In this document: positions 1 to 8,552 of the stretch, in pieces
How positions within the stretch are numbered: position 1 is the stretch's first letter
How the letters are laid out: every line of letters begins with the position of its first letter
Assembly: GCA_002336105.1 (NCBI GenBank)
Contig: DDEQ01000034.1
Coordinates: forward strand, 1-64,000
DNA length: 64,000 bases
Source: Chthonomonas sp. UBA1950
GTDB taxonomy: Bacteria > Armatimonadota > Fimbriimonadia > Fimbriimonadales > Fimbriimonadaceae
Reading direction: 5' to 3'
The notes under the pieces: generated by a model
What the model was told of the DNA's origin: nothing
The model's input: only the letters and a program-made list of their open reading frames with translations
Databases searched by the model: none
Translations under genes and position numbers: made by a program

Positions 1-1273
1 TCTTTCGGAAGCGGCCTTCCTTACCTTTAAGCATGTCGCTGAGCGACTTAAGTGGTCGGCTGTTTGAACCAACGACTGGTCGTGCTCGGCGACCGTTATC
101 GATCAAAGCATCAACGGCTTCTTGTAGAAGTCGCTTCTCGTGATTGATGATCGATTCAGGAGCGTGAATCTCGATAATCTTCTTCAATCGGTTGTTTCGA
201 TTGATGATTCTTCGATAAAGATCATTCAGGTCCGATGTCGCAAATCGTCCACCGTCGAGCTGAACCATCGGTCGCAACTCAGGGGAGATGACTGGCACAA
301 CATCCAGAATCATCCACTCTGGTCGACTTCTGGATGAAATCAGAGCTTCAGTAACTTCAAGTCGCTTAATAGCACGAGCCCGGCGCTGACTTTGAGTCAT
401 GACGATCTCTTGTCGAAGTTCGCGAGCAAGACGTTCTAGGTCAACCCGAACGAGCAGTTCCTTGATGGCTTCGGCGCCGATATTTGCGCGAACCAAGCTA
501 GCAAGATCCTTACCAATTCGATCACCAACGCTATAAAGAAGCTTCGATACTGCGCGGTACTTGTCTTCGTCGATCAGCTGGTTCTTTTCGAGCTTGCCGA
601 GAATATCGACAGCCAAGTCGAGATCCTTTAAACGATCATCAGCGTCGCGATACTCTGCCTTAATTCGGTCGTTAACAGCTTTAGCTCGCTCTCGAGCGAA
701 CATCTCGTCGTATTCTTCGCGATTGTTGTTAAGGTCGTTCGCGAAGCGAAGGAGTGACTCCTCCTCAAGCTCTCGCATCTGTTGCATCAGAGCCTGCTTC
801 TCCGATTCAACAGCAACTCGAACATCGGGGAGAACCTCAGCGATCTTCTCAGTATCAATATCAATGATAATGAAGCTCGCAAAGTAGATAACCTTCTCAA
901 GAAGTCGAGGAGAGATGTCGAGAACAAGCGAGAGAGGCGAAGGAACGCCCTTCAGGTACCAGATGTGGCACACAGGAGCAGCAAGCTCGACGTGACCCAT
1001 ACGCTCACGACGAACCTTGCTCTTGGTCACTTCAACGCCGCAGCGCTCACAAGTGATGCCTTTGTACTTGATTTTCTTGTATCGACCACACGAGCATTCC
1101 CAATCCTTTACAGGTCCGAAGATGCGCTCACAAAAGAGTCCATCTCGTTCGGGTTTGAATGTGCGGTAGTTAATTGTTTCCGGCTTCTTGACTTCTCCGT
1201 ATGACCAGGAAAGAATATCTTCGCCAGAAGCGATGCCGATGCGGATCTTGTCGAACAGGCTGACGTCTGCCAT
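1..1273 (-). CDS. rpoC: RNA polymerase beta' subunit, N-terminal part (truncated by window edge)
   Basis: The minus strand reads MADVSLFDKIRIGIASGEDI from the ATG at 1271-1273, followed by the beta' signature for unprimed clamp sequence (ETINYRTFKPERDGLFCERI) and the N-terminal zinc site, a CxCGRYK segment followed about 15 residues later by CERCGVEV. About 424 codons are present and the frame is open to position 1, so the catalytic NADFDGD motif lies outside the window. The protein is the catalytic large subunit of RNA polymerase together with beta. The gene directly upstream on the same strand is ligA, not rpoB, which is unusual because rpoB-rpoC are adjacent in most bacteria. Identity is certain; the 3' end is not seen. 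Confidence 0.98.
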   Translation of the reverse strand, partial: MADVSLFDKIRIGIASGEDILSWSYGEVKKPETINYRTFKPERDGLFCERIFGPVKDWECSCGRYKKIKYKGITCERCGVEVTKSKVRRERMGHVELAAPVCHIWYLKGVPSPLSLVLDISPRLLEKVIYFASFIIIDIDTEKIAEVLPDVRVAVESEKQALMQQMRELEEESLLRFANDLNNNREEYDEMFARERAKAVNDRIKAEYRDADDRLKDLDLAVDILGKLEKNQLIDEDKYRAVSKLLYSVGDRIGKDLASLVRANIGAEAIKELLVRVDLERLARELRQEIVMTQSQRRARAIKRLEVTEALISSRSRPEWMILDVVPVISPELRPMVQLDGGRFATSDLNDLYRRIINRNNRLKKIIEIHAPESIINHEKRLLQEAVDALIDNGRRARPVVGSNSRPLKSLSDMLKGKEGRFRK

Positions 1274-1371
1274 GATAAAGTTCTTTGCGACCTCTCCACA
1301 CCGTAAAAAGACGAGTAACGGCAAACAATGCCGATGAGTTAAAAACGGTAGGGGTAGGCGCGCGAACTAGC

Positions 1372-1412
1372 AGAGTACCACACGTATTCTAGCCCGTCAA
1401 CAAAAGTTGACG
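1372..1412 (-). promoter_or_regulatory. Candidate rpoC promoter overlapping a palindrome
   Basis: On the minus strand TTGACG (1395-1400) is followed after 17 bases by TACTCT (1372-1377), about 100 bases upstream of the rpoC ATG. The -35-like hexamer is one arm of a perfect 7-bp inverted repeat (CGTCAAC, four bases, GTTGACG; 1395-1412). The repeat could be an operator. The -10 match is weak, so this is a candidate only. Confidence 0.35.
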
Positions 1413-1482
1413 AGAAATGTAAGGTTTTTATGTGTAGCGAACGATGTGGTGTTTTTCATTCGCAGTATACGACGGAGGTGCA

Positions 1483-3522
1483 TCAGACTCCAAGACGACC
1501 CGGGACAACTAGCGCTCCTTCTGGCAACATTTCCAGAAACTCATCCTCATTCTTAACATCCACGTTTAATTGAGTAGCTTTTTGGAGCTTCGAACCTGCG
1601 CCTGGACCTGCCACAACGTACGACGTTGTCTTTGAAACGCTTCCAACAGCTTTGCCACCTAAAGCAACCACCGCAGCCTCGGCCTGTTCTCTCGTGAATT
1701 TTTCAAGTTTCCCTGTAAAAACAAAGGTCTTCCCGGCAAAAATGTCACTAACCGGCCCATTAACTTCGGTTGGAATCACCCCGGATTCGGTGAGGTCATC
1801 AATAAGTTTTTGGTTTGCTGGCACTTCAAACCACTCTTGTATCTCTGACGCTATTACTTCTCCGATCCCCTCAATCTGAATGAGAGAGTCATAGTCAGCC
1901 TTTCTAATAGCTTCCAGGGTTCGCAGGTTTTGAGCGATATCAGCGGCAGTTTTCTCACCCACCTGCGGGATGCCCAGAGCAAAAAGAAAACGGGCCAACG
2001 TTCGACTCTTCGAACCCTCAATCGAGGCAAGAAGATTATCAATGCTCTGCTCCCCCATTCGATCCAGATTGATTAGCTCTTCTCGGCGACTCGCGAGTCG
2101 GTAAATCGATGGAATGTCAACAATCAGATTCTCTTCCAGGAATCGAGCGATTTGCTTTTCACCGAGGCCGTCGATGTCCATCATTTTTCGACCGACCCAA
2201 TGCTCCATCTTTCTTTGAATCTGTGCTGGACATTCTCGATTAGGGCATCTGAGCGCGACCTCGGATTCGGCTTTTACGAGGTTTGTCTCACAGACTGGAC
2301 ATTGTGTCGGAGGCACAGGCTTTGGACGTTCGCCATTACGTTTTTCTAGAACAGGTCCGACAACGGCTGGAATCACGTCACCAGCCCGTTCGACAATAAC
2401 TGTATCCCCTTCGCGGACGTCTTTTCGTTCGAGGTCTTCCCAGTTATGAAGAGTCGCCCGGCTGATAGTGACTCCGCCAACATACACTGGTTCTAATTCG
2501 GCCCATGGGACGATCAAACCTGTTCGACCAACATTCGCGTGAATTCTTAAGAGCTTGGTGAAAGCTTGCTCAGCCGGATATTTGTAGGCTACAGCCCATC
2601 TTGGACCCCTGGCAGTAAACCCTAGTTGCTCTTGCTGGTCGATGCTGTCTACTTTGAGCACCACGCCGTCAATTCCGAAGGGCAATTGTGATCGCACTTC
2701 TGCTCCTAAAGCGACATAGCTTAGGAGACCTTCGATGCCTACCTTCGAAGTGGCTTCCTTCCGAACAGGAAATCCCAACTCTCGAAGAAGCGACATCAAT
2801 TCAGATTGAGAGTTCGCTAATCGTCTGCCAGCCACGAGATCGACCGCACCAACACCGTAAGCAAAGAAGTTCAGTTTTCTTTTTGCGGTAAGTCGGCTAT
2901 CGAGTTGCCGAAGACCTCCCGATGCGGCATTTCTAGGGTTCGCAAAGAGTTGTTCGCCAGCTTCCGCTTTGAGCCGATTCAACTCCTGGAAAACTTCTTT
3001 GAGCATCAAGACTTCCCCGCGAATCTCAATGCGGCCAGGGAGTGGTCTTTGAAGCTTGAGTGGAACTCCACGTATCGTGCGAGCGTTTTCGGTAACGACT
3101 TCTCCGGTTGTTCCATCTCCTCTGCTAGTGGCTCGAATCAAAACCCCATCCTCGTAGGTTAATGAGAGTGAAGCACCGTCGAACTTCAACTCGCAGTGAT
3201 AGGTCACTTCTTCAACCTCAAGAGACTTTCGAATGCGGTCATCGAAAGCTCGCAACTCAGATTCGCTAAAAGCGTTGTCCAGCGACAACATTGGAGTCGC
3301 GTGTCGATATTGTTCGAACGAAGAAATAGGCGGCGCGCCAACTCTTAGAGTCGGGCTATCAGGAGTTTGTAACGCGGGATCAAAAGCTTCGATCTCTTGG
3401 AGTTCGCGGAAAAGGCGGTCATATTCTGTATCGCTGACCTCTGGTTCATCTAGAACATAATAGCGATACGCGTGATGTTCGAGCAGCCGACGCAACTCTT
3501 CGGCGCGAGCACTGGCATCCAT
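1483..3522 (-). CDS. ligA: NAD-dependent DNA ligase LigA
   Basis: A 679-residue protein of normal LigA length. It has the Ia domain at residues 1-65 (HHAYRYYVLDEPEVSDTEYD), the adenylation motif ELKFDG with catalytic Lys113, an OB fold, a four-cysteine zinc finger (CPVC and CPNRECPAQ near residues 405-430), helix-hairpin-helix repeats (residues ~490-570) and a C-terminal BRCT domain (residues ~590-670, FAGKTFVFTGKL). It seals nicks in DNA during replication and repair using NAD. Its ATG directly abuts the TAA stop of the DUF151 gene upstream, so the two are almost certainly one transcript with coupled translation. Confidence 0.98.
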   Translation of the reverse strand: MDASARAEELRRLLEHHAYRYYVLDEPEVSDTEYDRLFRELQEIEAFDPALQTPDSPTLRVGAPPISSFEQYRHATPMLSLDNAFSESELRAFDDRIRKSLEVEEVTYHCELKFDGASLSLTYEDGVLIRATSRGDGTTGEVVTENARTIRGVPLKLQRPLPGRIEIRGEVLMLKEVFQELNRLKAEAGEQLFANPRNAASGGLRQLDSRLTAKRKLNFFAYGVGAVDLVAGRRLANSQSELMSLLRELGFPVRKEATSKVGIEGLLSYVALGAEVRSQLPFGIDGVVLKVDSIDQQEQLGFTARGPRWAVAYKYPAEQAFTKLLRIHANVGRTGLIVPWAELEPVYVGGVTISRATLHNWEDLERKDVREGDTVIVERAGDVIPAVVGPVLEKRNGERPKPVPPTQCPVCETNLVKAESEVALRCPNRECPAQIQRKMEHWVGRKMMDIDGLGEKQIARFLEENLIVDIPSIYRLASRREELINLDRMGEQSIDNLLASIEGSKSRTLARFLFALGIPQVGEKTAADIAQNLRTLEAIRKADYDSLIQIEGIGEVIASEIQEWFEVPANQKLIDDLTESGVIPTEVNGPVSDIFAGKTFVFTGKLEKFTREQAEAAVVALGGKAVGSVSKTTSYVVAGPGAGSKLQKATQLNVDVKNEDEFLEMLPEGALVVPGRLGV

Positions 3523-4029
3523 TTAGTCTTCTACAGCGATATCAAGGATCCCGTCGGCGACATAGATTGGAGCGCCAAACCGAACTGCCAGCGCAATTGC
3601 ATCCGACGGCCGCGAGTCGATCTCAATTTCTTCCGAGTCACCCTTCCTAAGATAGAGCTTGGCGTAATAAACGCCGTTCCAATAATCGTCAATCGCCGCA
3701 CGATCGAGTGAATAATCGAGACGCTCAATCACGTTTTTGATCAAATCGTGAGTCATCGGCCGATCCGGACGAGCGTTCTCGATGATCAGGTTGATAGCGT
3801 TAGCCTCAAACGCCCCAATCGCAATCGGTAGCTTTCGTTCGCCATCGCTTACTACGACGTAGTAGGAAATCTTTCCGGTGCCCTCGTGAGCAAAAATGCC
3901 GTCCACACGAACCTGAATGAGGTCCCCATAGTCAACCCCGCCATGTCCCTCAAGCGTAGAATCACTCGGGAAAAATGATGGGGGAATATCTAGATTTTCA
4001 GGTTGATCGCCTTCGTATTCTTCCGGCAT
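3523..4029 (-). CDS. DUF151 / bifunctional nuclease-family protein
   Basis: A 168-residue protein whose core (residues ~35-160) matches the DUF151 bifunctional nuclease domain: a VRVDGIFA-like strand, LPIAIGAFEANAI, and the signature DSRPSDAIALAVRFGAPIYV. Family members are small nucleases in plants and conserved proteins of unknown substrate in bacteria. The acidic N-terminal ~30 residues are not part of the domain. It lies immediately upstream of ligA with no intergenic bases, which suggests a DNA-related role, but that is inference. A GGTAATCT box ends 10 bases before the ATG. Family assignment is firm; activity is not. Confidence 0.92.
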   Translation of the reverse strand: MPEEYEGDQPENLDIPPSFFPSDSTLEGHGGVDYGDLIQVRVDGIFAHEGTGKISYYVVVSDGERKLPIAIGAFEANAINLIIENARPDRPMTHDLIKNVIERLDYSLDRAAIDDYWNGVYYAKLYLRKGDSEEIEIDSRPSDAIALAVRFGAPIYVADGILDIAVED

Positions 4030-4094
4030 TACAACGAAAAGATTACCCAGAGTCCGCTTGTCTGAATTTGGGATTTGATAATGTAAGGAACGCA

Positions 4095-4126
4095 GAAAAA
4101 GAAAAGCCCCTGATCAAAGCAGGGGC
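4095..4126 (-). terminator. Rho-independent terminator after the anti-sigma gene
   Basis: On the minus strand a GC-rich 7-bp stem (GCCCCTG / CAGGGGC, 4106-4112 with 4120-4126) with a 7-base loop is followed by TTTTTCTTTTT. It lies 26 bases after the stop of the putative anti-sigma factor and before the DUF151 start, separating the two transcripts. Confidence 0.88.
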
Positions 4127-4151
4127 CTTCAACTCGAAGAGCTAGTTTTGA

Positions 4152-4994
4152 TTAATGGTCTGCAATTTGCAGAAGGTTGTTGTCTCGAACCTCAAGCACG
4201 TAACCAGCCTTTGTTGCAGCCCCCATCGGGTCTGTCTTCTCAAATGACCACGTCACTTGCTTGGTTAAGTCCGTAACTTTCAGAACTACCGGCAGGCCAA
4301 AATGACTGGACAGTGCAGTTGCAAACTCTTCTGCCGTTCCACTTCCAGACGTGTCCGACGATTTTACTGATCCAGGAATGACCAAAACTGTTGGAACCGC
4401 TTCTCCAGCTTGCTGAATCGTGAAAACAGCCGGGCCTTCGTTTTCGTTCTTGACTGGAGCTCGATTGATCCCGTTTGGATACGTAATCGCTTTGTGTGTT
4501 CGCTCTTCTGTAACGACAACGCTACGGGGCTCGCTCGGCTTGTAATCGATGATGACTTGACCGCCATACACACTAAATGTGAGAGGCTTTATAGAAGCAT
4601 CAGGCTTTGTCGCAGAACTTCTTGATGGGAAGACGGTTGCAATCGATCCTGTTGAAATTTTGCCATTGCTTGCAACGATTCCTATTCCGATGACAACAAC
4701 AGCCGCACCAACCCAACCGAAGCGACGGAGCCACACGTTGAACCCGAACGCAGACTCTCTCCTTTCTGAAACGGATTCAAGTCGTGTGGCAATACGGTCG
4801 CTTAGATAGCTGGGGACATCGATCTCTTCAAACTGAAGTTGACTCAACTGATCCATTGTTCGAGCGAAAGCTCGATACTCTGATTGGATCTGAGCATCTG
4901 CATTGAGTCGCTGCTCAAATGCCTGCTTAAGCCCACTGTCAAGGGTGTCCTCATAGTAGGCGCTAAAATATTCTCTCGCTTTTTCAGGATTCAT
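4152..4994 (-). CDS. Putative membrane-bound anti-sigma factor
   Basis: A 280-residue protein. Residues 1-75 resemble the helical anti-sigma domain at the start of zinc-finger anti-sigma factors (EYFSAYYEDTLDSGLKQAFE) but without the usual His/Cys ligands. A membrane helix spans about residues 91-109 (GWVGAAVVVIGIGIVAS), and a Thr/Ser-rich extracytoplasmic domain of about 165 residues follows. It lies downstream of an ECF sigma gene on the same strand (132-base gap), the usual partner arrangement, so I infer that it holds that sigma factor at the membrane. The C-terminal domain is not recognised. The role is inferred from order and topology, not from a strong domain match. Confidence 0.65.
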   Translation of the reverse strand: MNPEKAREYFSAYYEDTLDSGLKQAFEQRLNADAQIQSEYRAFARTMDQLSQLQFEEIDVPSYLSDRIATRLESVSERRESAFGFNVWLRRFGWVGAAVVVIGIGIVASNGKISTGSIATVFPSRSSATKPDASIKPLTFSVYGGQVIIDYKPSEPRSVVVTEERTHKAITYPNGINRAPVKNENEGPAVFTIQQAGEAVPTVLVIPGSVKSSDTSGSGTAEEFATALSSHFGLPVVLKVTDLTKQVTWSFEKTDPMGAATKAGYVLEVRDNNLLQIADH

Positions 4995-5126
4995 ACCGTT
5001 TCTATCTCTGGTGATCGCTCTAAAGCTGATGGCCTCTCCCCATGAGGCTGCTCACTTCACGCTCCCATTCAAATAATTCGACGAAGATTGTTTCTTTGAG
5101 TTCCAAAATGATGCGAACTTTTCTGA

Positions 5127-5717
5127 CTATACGAAAAGTTCCTCGTCTTTTACCAGAAGTTCACGTAAAGACAATCGAGCTCGGTTCAGGCGACTCTTAA
5201 CCGTCCCAATCGGCAAATCGAGGGCGGCTGCAATTTCTTCGTAGCTCAGTGATTCGACGTGGTACATCACGATCATCGCCCTTTGATATTCAGGCAACTG
5301 CTGGATAGCCGCTTTCATTCTTTCTTCGCGTTCGTCACGCTCAGCTTCTTCGTGAGGGGTTTCACCGGGGTCTTCAAACTGTCTTTCTACTTCCCCTTCG
5401 GCGGTTTGAACGACAGCCTCAAAGGAAGTTGTGGTCTTGTTCTTCTCTTTTTTCTTGGCATCAAGAAAGCAGTTCGTCAAAATTCGATACAACCATGTGG
5501 TGAATGCACTTTGGCCTTTGAAGTTTGGAAGGGCGTTGTACACGCGAACGAAGGCTTCGGCGACAATGTCAGATGCTTCTTCAGGATTTCGCGTAAGGCG
5601 AAACGCAAACTGATAGGCTTTTCCCTCATATTTCCGAACTAGCGCGTTCAGACTCGACCGATCCCCTTGTTGGGCTCGATCGATCAACATTCGATCTTCG
5701 TGTGTTGAATCGCTCAT
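5127..5717 (-). CDS. ECF-type RNA polymerase sigma factor
   Basis: A 196-residue sigma-70 family protein of ECF size. Region 2 is at residues ~20-88 (NPEEASDIVAEAFVRVYNAL, then FTTWLYRILTNCFLD) and region 4 at ~140-187 (LPEYQRAMIVMYHVESLSYE, then LDLPIGTVKSRLNRAR). An acidic linker of about 50 residues separates them. It directs RNA polymerase to a specific promoter set, probably in response to envelope stress given the membrane-bound partner downstream. The start lies five bases after the stop of the DUF4446 gene, so the three genes probably form one operon that ends at the terminator near 4.1 kb. The exact ECF group cannot be set by eye. Confidence 0.95.
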   Translation of the reverse strand: MSDSTHEDRMLIDRAQQGDRSSLNALVRKYEGKAYQFAFRLTRNPEEASDIVAEAFVRVYNALPNFKGQSAFTTWLYRILTNCFLDAKKKEKNKTTTSFEAVVQTAEGEVERQFEDPGETPHEEAERDEREERMKAAIQQLPEYQRAMIVMYHVESLSYEEIAAALDLPIGTVKSRLNRARLSLRELLVKDEELFV

Positions 5718-5722
5718 TTAAA

Positions 5723-6268
5723 TCAATTAGAAACTATAGATCGAGGACCTTCGGCTTTTGCTTCACGGATGGCTCTCAACTCTTCTTGGCTGAGAGACTT
5801 TTCGGTGATTCCTTTTACAAGCGGTTTGCAGAATACTCGGCAATCATTGCGGCCAACAATGCCTGTGACGACAGCTCCATCTCCAAGATCATCGTATAGC
5901 GCAAGAGCAAAGCTCTGACTCCCCCGTACATCGTCAAACGCGTCGTATTTAACTAGACCGATGTACCGCTTAGACGTTTTCATCGCCGCTTCTAGTGCGA
6001 GAATTCTTTCCTCGAGCTGCCCGACGTGATTTTCCAGCGACATCCGTTCCCGCAAATGATCATAAAGCAAAGTTTCTAGGCTTTCGCCTCGAGAACCTTT
6101 TAGCAATTCTCCCCACTTCGACTGGTAACTTCGCTGTCTAAACAGTAGAATTGCCGTTGTAGCACCGAGGATTAGAATAACTACGCATAGCCCGAAAAGG
6201 ATGGGGCCGCTTTGTTGAGATATGCTTCGAAGAAAACTATCCATACCAATTCCGGGAGAACCCGGCAT
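5723..6268 (-). CDS. DUF4446 family membrane protein
   Basis: A 181-residue protein with one N-terminal membrane helix (residues ~20-43, ILFGLCVVILILGATTAILL), a short coiled coil (LENHVGQLEERILALEAAM) and a C-terminal DUF4446 domain (IGLVKYDAFDDVRGSQSFAL). The function of DUF4446 is unknown. I chose ATG 6268 because a perfect TATAAT ends six bases upstream of it, which fits a leaderless message; the next ATG (6244) has no Shine-Dalgarno sequence. A longer open frame exists but runs over the promoter and lepB leader. It precedes the ECF sigma gene by five bases. Confidence 0.85.
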   Translation of the reverse strand: MPGSPGIGMDSFLRSISQQSGPILFGLCVVILILGATTAILLFRQRSYQSKWGELLKGSRGESLETLLYDHLRERMSLENHVGQLEERILALEAAMKTSKRYIGLVKYDAFDDVRGSQSFALALYDDLGDGAVVTGIVGRNDCRVFCKPLVKGITEKSLSQEELRAIREAKAEGPRSIVSN

Positions 6269-6274
6269 CCCAAG

Positions 6275-6280
6275 ATTATA
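6275..6280 (-). promoter_or_regulatory. -10 box of leaderless DUF4446-sigma operon
   Basis: TATAAT on the minus strand, six bases before ATG 6268. This is a perfect -10 consensus, so transcription should begin at or next to the start codon. The divergent lepB gene starts 47 bases away. Confidence 0.65.
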
Positions 6281-6314
6281 GCGGGTGCTGCCTATTATTA
6301 AGGACAGAAATCGA

Positions 6315-6767
6315 ATGCAGAAAACACACAGACAGTTGATAACAGGGTTTGGGGCGGGTCTACTGTTTATCCTCGCTTTTGCGATTTTCTTCTTTTTGAC
6401 CTCAAAAACGGTTATCGTCAGAGGGCAATCCATGCTTCCAACATTCAAAGATGGACAACGAGTTTTTGTAAACAATGCCTACTATCTTCTCGGCGGATTG
6501 AAAGATGGTGATGTCGTTGTTATTCGGGAAGATAGTCCACTGAACAAAGACGGTTACATTATCAAGAGAATTTACAAGATGGCTGGTGAAGAGGTGGATT
6601 ACCTCAACTTGCCTCGGACTCAAAAATTCGCTGAAGGCGCGACATTAAAGATCCAATCGGGTTTTATCTATGTGTTGGGTGACAACCGAAACGCAAGCGA
6701 AGATAGCAGGGTATTTGGACCAGTTGAAGTGAATCGAGTATTAGGTAAGGTCATTCGTTTCAAGTGA
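6315..6767 (+). CDS. lepB: Signal peptidase I
   Basis: A 150-residue S26 family peptidase. After an N-terminal membrane helix (residues ~8-29) it has box B GQSMLPT with nucleophile Ser39, box D with general base Lys84 (YIIKRIYKMAGE) and box E GDNRNASEDSR. It removes signal peptides from exported proteins at the cytoplasmic membrane. I start at ATG 6315, which has AAGGA about ten bases upstream, rather than an upstream GTG at 6285. The stop overlaps the GTG start of the Nudix gene by four bases (GTGA), so the two are translationally coupled. It is shorter than proteobacterial LepB, as is common for single-helix forms. Confidence 0.96.
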   Translation: MQKTHRQLITGFGAGLLFILAFAIFFFLTSKTVIVRGQSMLPTFKDGQRVFVNNAYYLLGGLKDGDVVVIREDSPLNKDGYIIKRIYKMAGEEVDYLNLPRTQKFAEGATLKIQSGFIYVLGDNRNASEDSRVFGPVEVNRVLGKVIRFK

Positions 6768-7234
6768 AGAGATTCCCTTCTGGCAGATACGGAAGGCAGC
6801 GTTTGACATTCCAGCCGGCGCCATTTCGCGCACCCCTTCGCGCATTTGCAGCGCTCGTGTTTCCCTGGCAGGGTGAAAAGGTCTTAGTCTGCAATATCGA
6901 AGGACGAGGCTGGTGTATTCCTTCTGGCAGGGTCGAACCAAATGAAAACTCTGCCGATGCCGCTCGTCGAGAGGCTCTAGAGGAAGGTGGGATCGTATTA
7001 GGCGACCTCGACTACTTAGGATGCTATCAAATCACTGAGCGCTCAGAAATACGTTGGGCAGATTGCTATGTAGCCGATATCGCAGAGATGGCAGAAATCA
7101 CGGTTCCAGAAGAATCAAAGGGTCGGCAATTCGTGACGTTAGACGAACTACCGGAGCTCTATCATCAATGGAGCCCGCTCATGAAGATGATTTTTGAGCA
7201 CTCTCACGAAGTGATTAACAGACGGCGAAAGTAG
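6764..7234 (+). CDS. Nudix hydrolase
   Basis: A 156-residue protein with a complete Nudix box at residues 55-76 (G-x5-E-x7-REALEEGG), including the REx2EE metal-binding core. It should hydrolyse a nucleoside diphosphate linked to another moiety. The substrate cannot be told; the N-terminal strand FAALVFPWQGEKVLVC and WCIPSGRVE are typical of the general MutT-like fold. It starts at GTG 6764, overlapping the lepB stop by four bases, so it depends on lepB translation. Confidence 0.93.
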   Translation: MKRFPSGRYGRQRLTFQPAPFRAPLRAFAALVFPWQGEKVLVCNIEGRGWCIPSGRVEPNENSADAARREALEEGGIVLGDLDYLGCYQITERSEIRWADCYVADIAEMAEITVPEESKGRQFVTLDELPELYHQWSPLMKMIFEHSHEVINRRRK

Positions 7235-7350
7235 TCGCTCGCGACTGGCAGCCTCTTGTCTGTCACAAAACCAATGTTTTTCCCGCCTGGCAAACGGAAT
7301 TGGCTTTCATAACGTCCACTTTGATATCTCGCAAGTTTCCACAAGGTCTT

Positions 7351-8442
7351 ATGTTAGCTTTTGCTCTTCCTTTAGTTGCTTTGGCCATGTTCCGCACGTC
7401 GGCTCCGTTATGTACGGTGCCTTACCGTCTAGTCGAAGACGAGGTTGTTTTCGATATTTCTGTCGGTGGCGGCAAAGCGATACCAACCTTTCTTGCCACA
7501 TATTCGTCTGAGTCCTTCGCCAAAACTGGAAGCAAAGAGCCTGAGAACCTAATAGTTTCAGTCGGCGGGGTTGAACTCGTCAAAACCCAAATCTTGCCTA
7601 TGGATGAAGAATGGGATGATCCTCGCGCAAGTGCGATGCTTTCGTGCGACGTACTCAAGAATTACGTGGTTGGAATTGATCGTGTCAAGAAGCAACTAAC
7701 CTTCTGGAAGAGCTCTGACTGGACCGAAAAGACGGGCAATGATTGGCTCGGTAACGGTTCGACCGTTTCAACCTCCATTCACAAATTGGAGCCACTTTCT
7801 GAGGGAGGTTTCTTTGTAAAGCTAAAGTCTGAGGGTCGAAACCTCAAAGTCTTGTTCGACACCTCCGAAGGGATGACCCGCGTCTACGGTGACAAGTTCA
7901 GCGCAGCAACCGAAATCGACAAGGATGAAAATTCCGCTACTCATTTTTTACCAGCGCCATCATGCGGCGGTTCCGATGTTTTTCCCTGGATCGAAGCATT
8001 TCAGCAACCTCAGATAGACACCTTCACAAGCGAAGACGCCCCTGACGGCAGCGCAACATTAGCCACACTTGGCGGATCTCGAATTCTGATCGATTTGCCA
8101 AATTCTCAATTGATTACGATTCGGCAATCGCCTCAAGATGCCCTCGTTGAGTACTTGTCGGCTCAGTGTTACCTTCCCACCAAAATCGAGAATGGCAAGA
8201 TGTATGTCAAAAGCCCAGGTGAGTTTATCGGGTCCCCTGTCAACATGAACGATGTCAATTCGCAGGAGATTGTTTCGATTGCTGGCGTGTCAGTTGCAGA
8301 TCTGATTTCGACATTCAGCACTCCAGATGTCGACAAAATCGCACCGTTGAAGTTGCTATGGAAACGACTGTTCAAATCCTATGAAATTGTCCTAAAGGAC
8401 AAAGATGGAAAGATCACAAACTATCCAATGCAGATCGACTAG
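7351..8442 (+). CDS. Secreted retropepsin-like protein with degenerate active site and PDZ-like tail
   Basis: A 363-residue protein. An N-terminal hydrophobic segment (LAFALPLVALAMF) suggests export. Residues ~30-115 look like a retropepsin fold: a strand ending IPTFLATYSSES sits where an active-site DTG/DSG would be, and SCDVLKNYVVGIDRVKKQLT matches the strand after the flap (compare ILG-DFLR-F-VTIDY in relatives). Residues ~285-360 resemble a PDZ domain ending with a DGK-type hairpin. No catalytic Asp-Thr/Ser-Gly is present, so it is probably not an active protease. The start is ATG 7351; a TTG at 7300 would add 17 residues. Fold assignment is inference. Confidence 0.6.
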   Translation: MLAFALPLVALAMFRTSAPLCTVPYRLVEDEVVFDISVGGGKAIPTFLATYSSESFAKTGSKEPENLIVSVGGVELVKTQILPMDEEWDDPRASAMLSCDVLKNYVVGIDRVKKQLTFWKSSDWTEKTGNDWLGNGSTVSTSIHKLEPLSEGGFFVKLKSEGRNLKVLFDTSEGMTRVYGDKFSAATEIDKDENSATHFLPAPSCGGSDVFPWIEAFQQPQIDTFTSEDAPDGSATLATLGGSRILIDLPNSQLITIRQSPQDALVEYLSAQCYLPTKIENGKMYVKSPGEFIGSPVNMNDVNSQEIVSIAGVSVADLISTFSTPDVDKIAPLKLLWKRLFKSYEIVLKDKDGKITNYPMQID

Positions 8443-8515
8443 CGCCAAGTGACCGCTAACCGTAGCTCTCTGGTGCTTAGAAGCTAGCAACCTTTCACAA
8501 CTCATCAGCTAGCCC

Positions 8516-8550
8516 TTGACATTGACCTTGGGTTAGCTTCAATCTAAACA
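8516..8550 (+). promoter_or_regulatory. Candidate promoter of the cobalamin-riboswitch operon
   Basis: TTGACA (8516-8521) runs directly into TTGACC (8522-8527). Seventeen bases after the latter is TAAACA (8545-8550). Initiation about seven bases further would fall at the 5' edge of the riboswitch P1 helix (8553). The -35 is good and the -10 is poor, so the position is a proposal. Confidence 0.45.
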
Positions 8551-8552
8551 CA

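Noticed and set aside
561..1204. Plus-strand open frames opposite rpoC (561-887, 782-1204)
   Set aside because: They mirror the codons of rpoC, are Ser/Arg-rich in the way of antisense frames, and the opposite strand encodes a certain essential gene.
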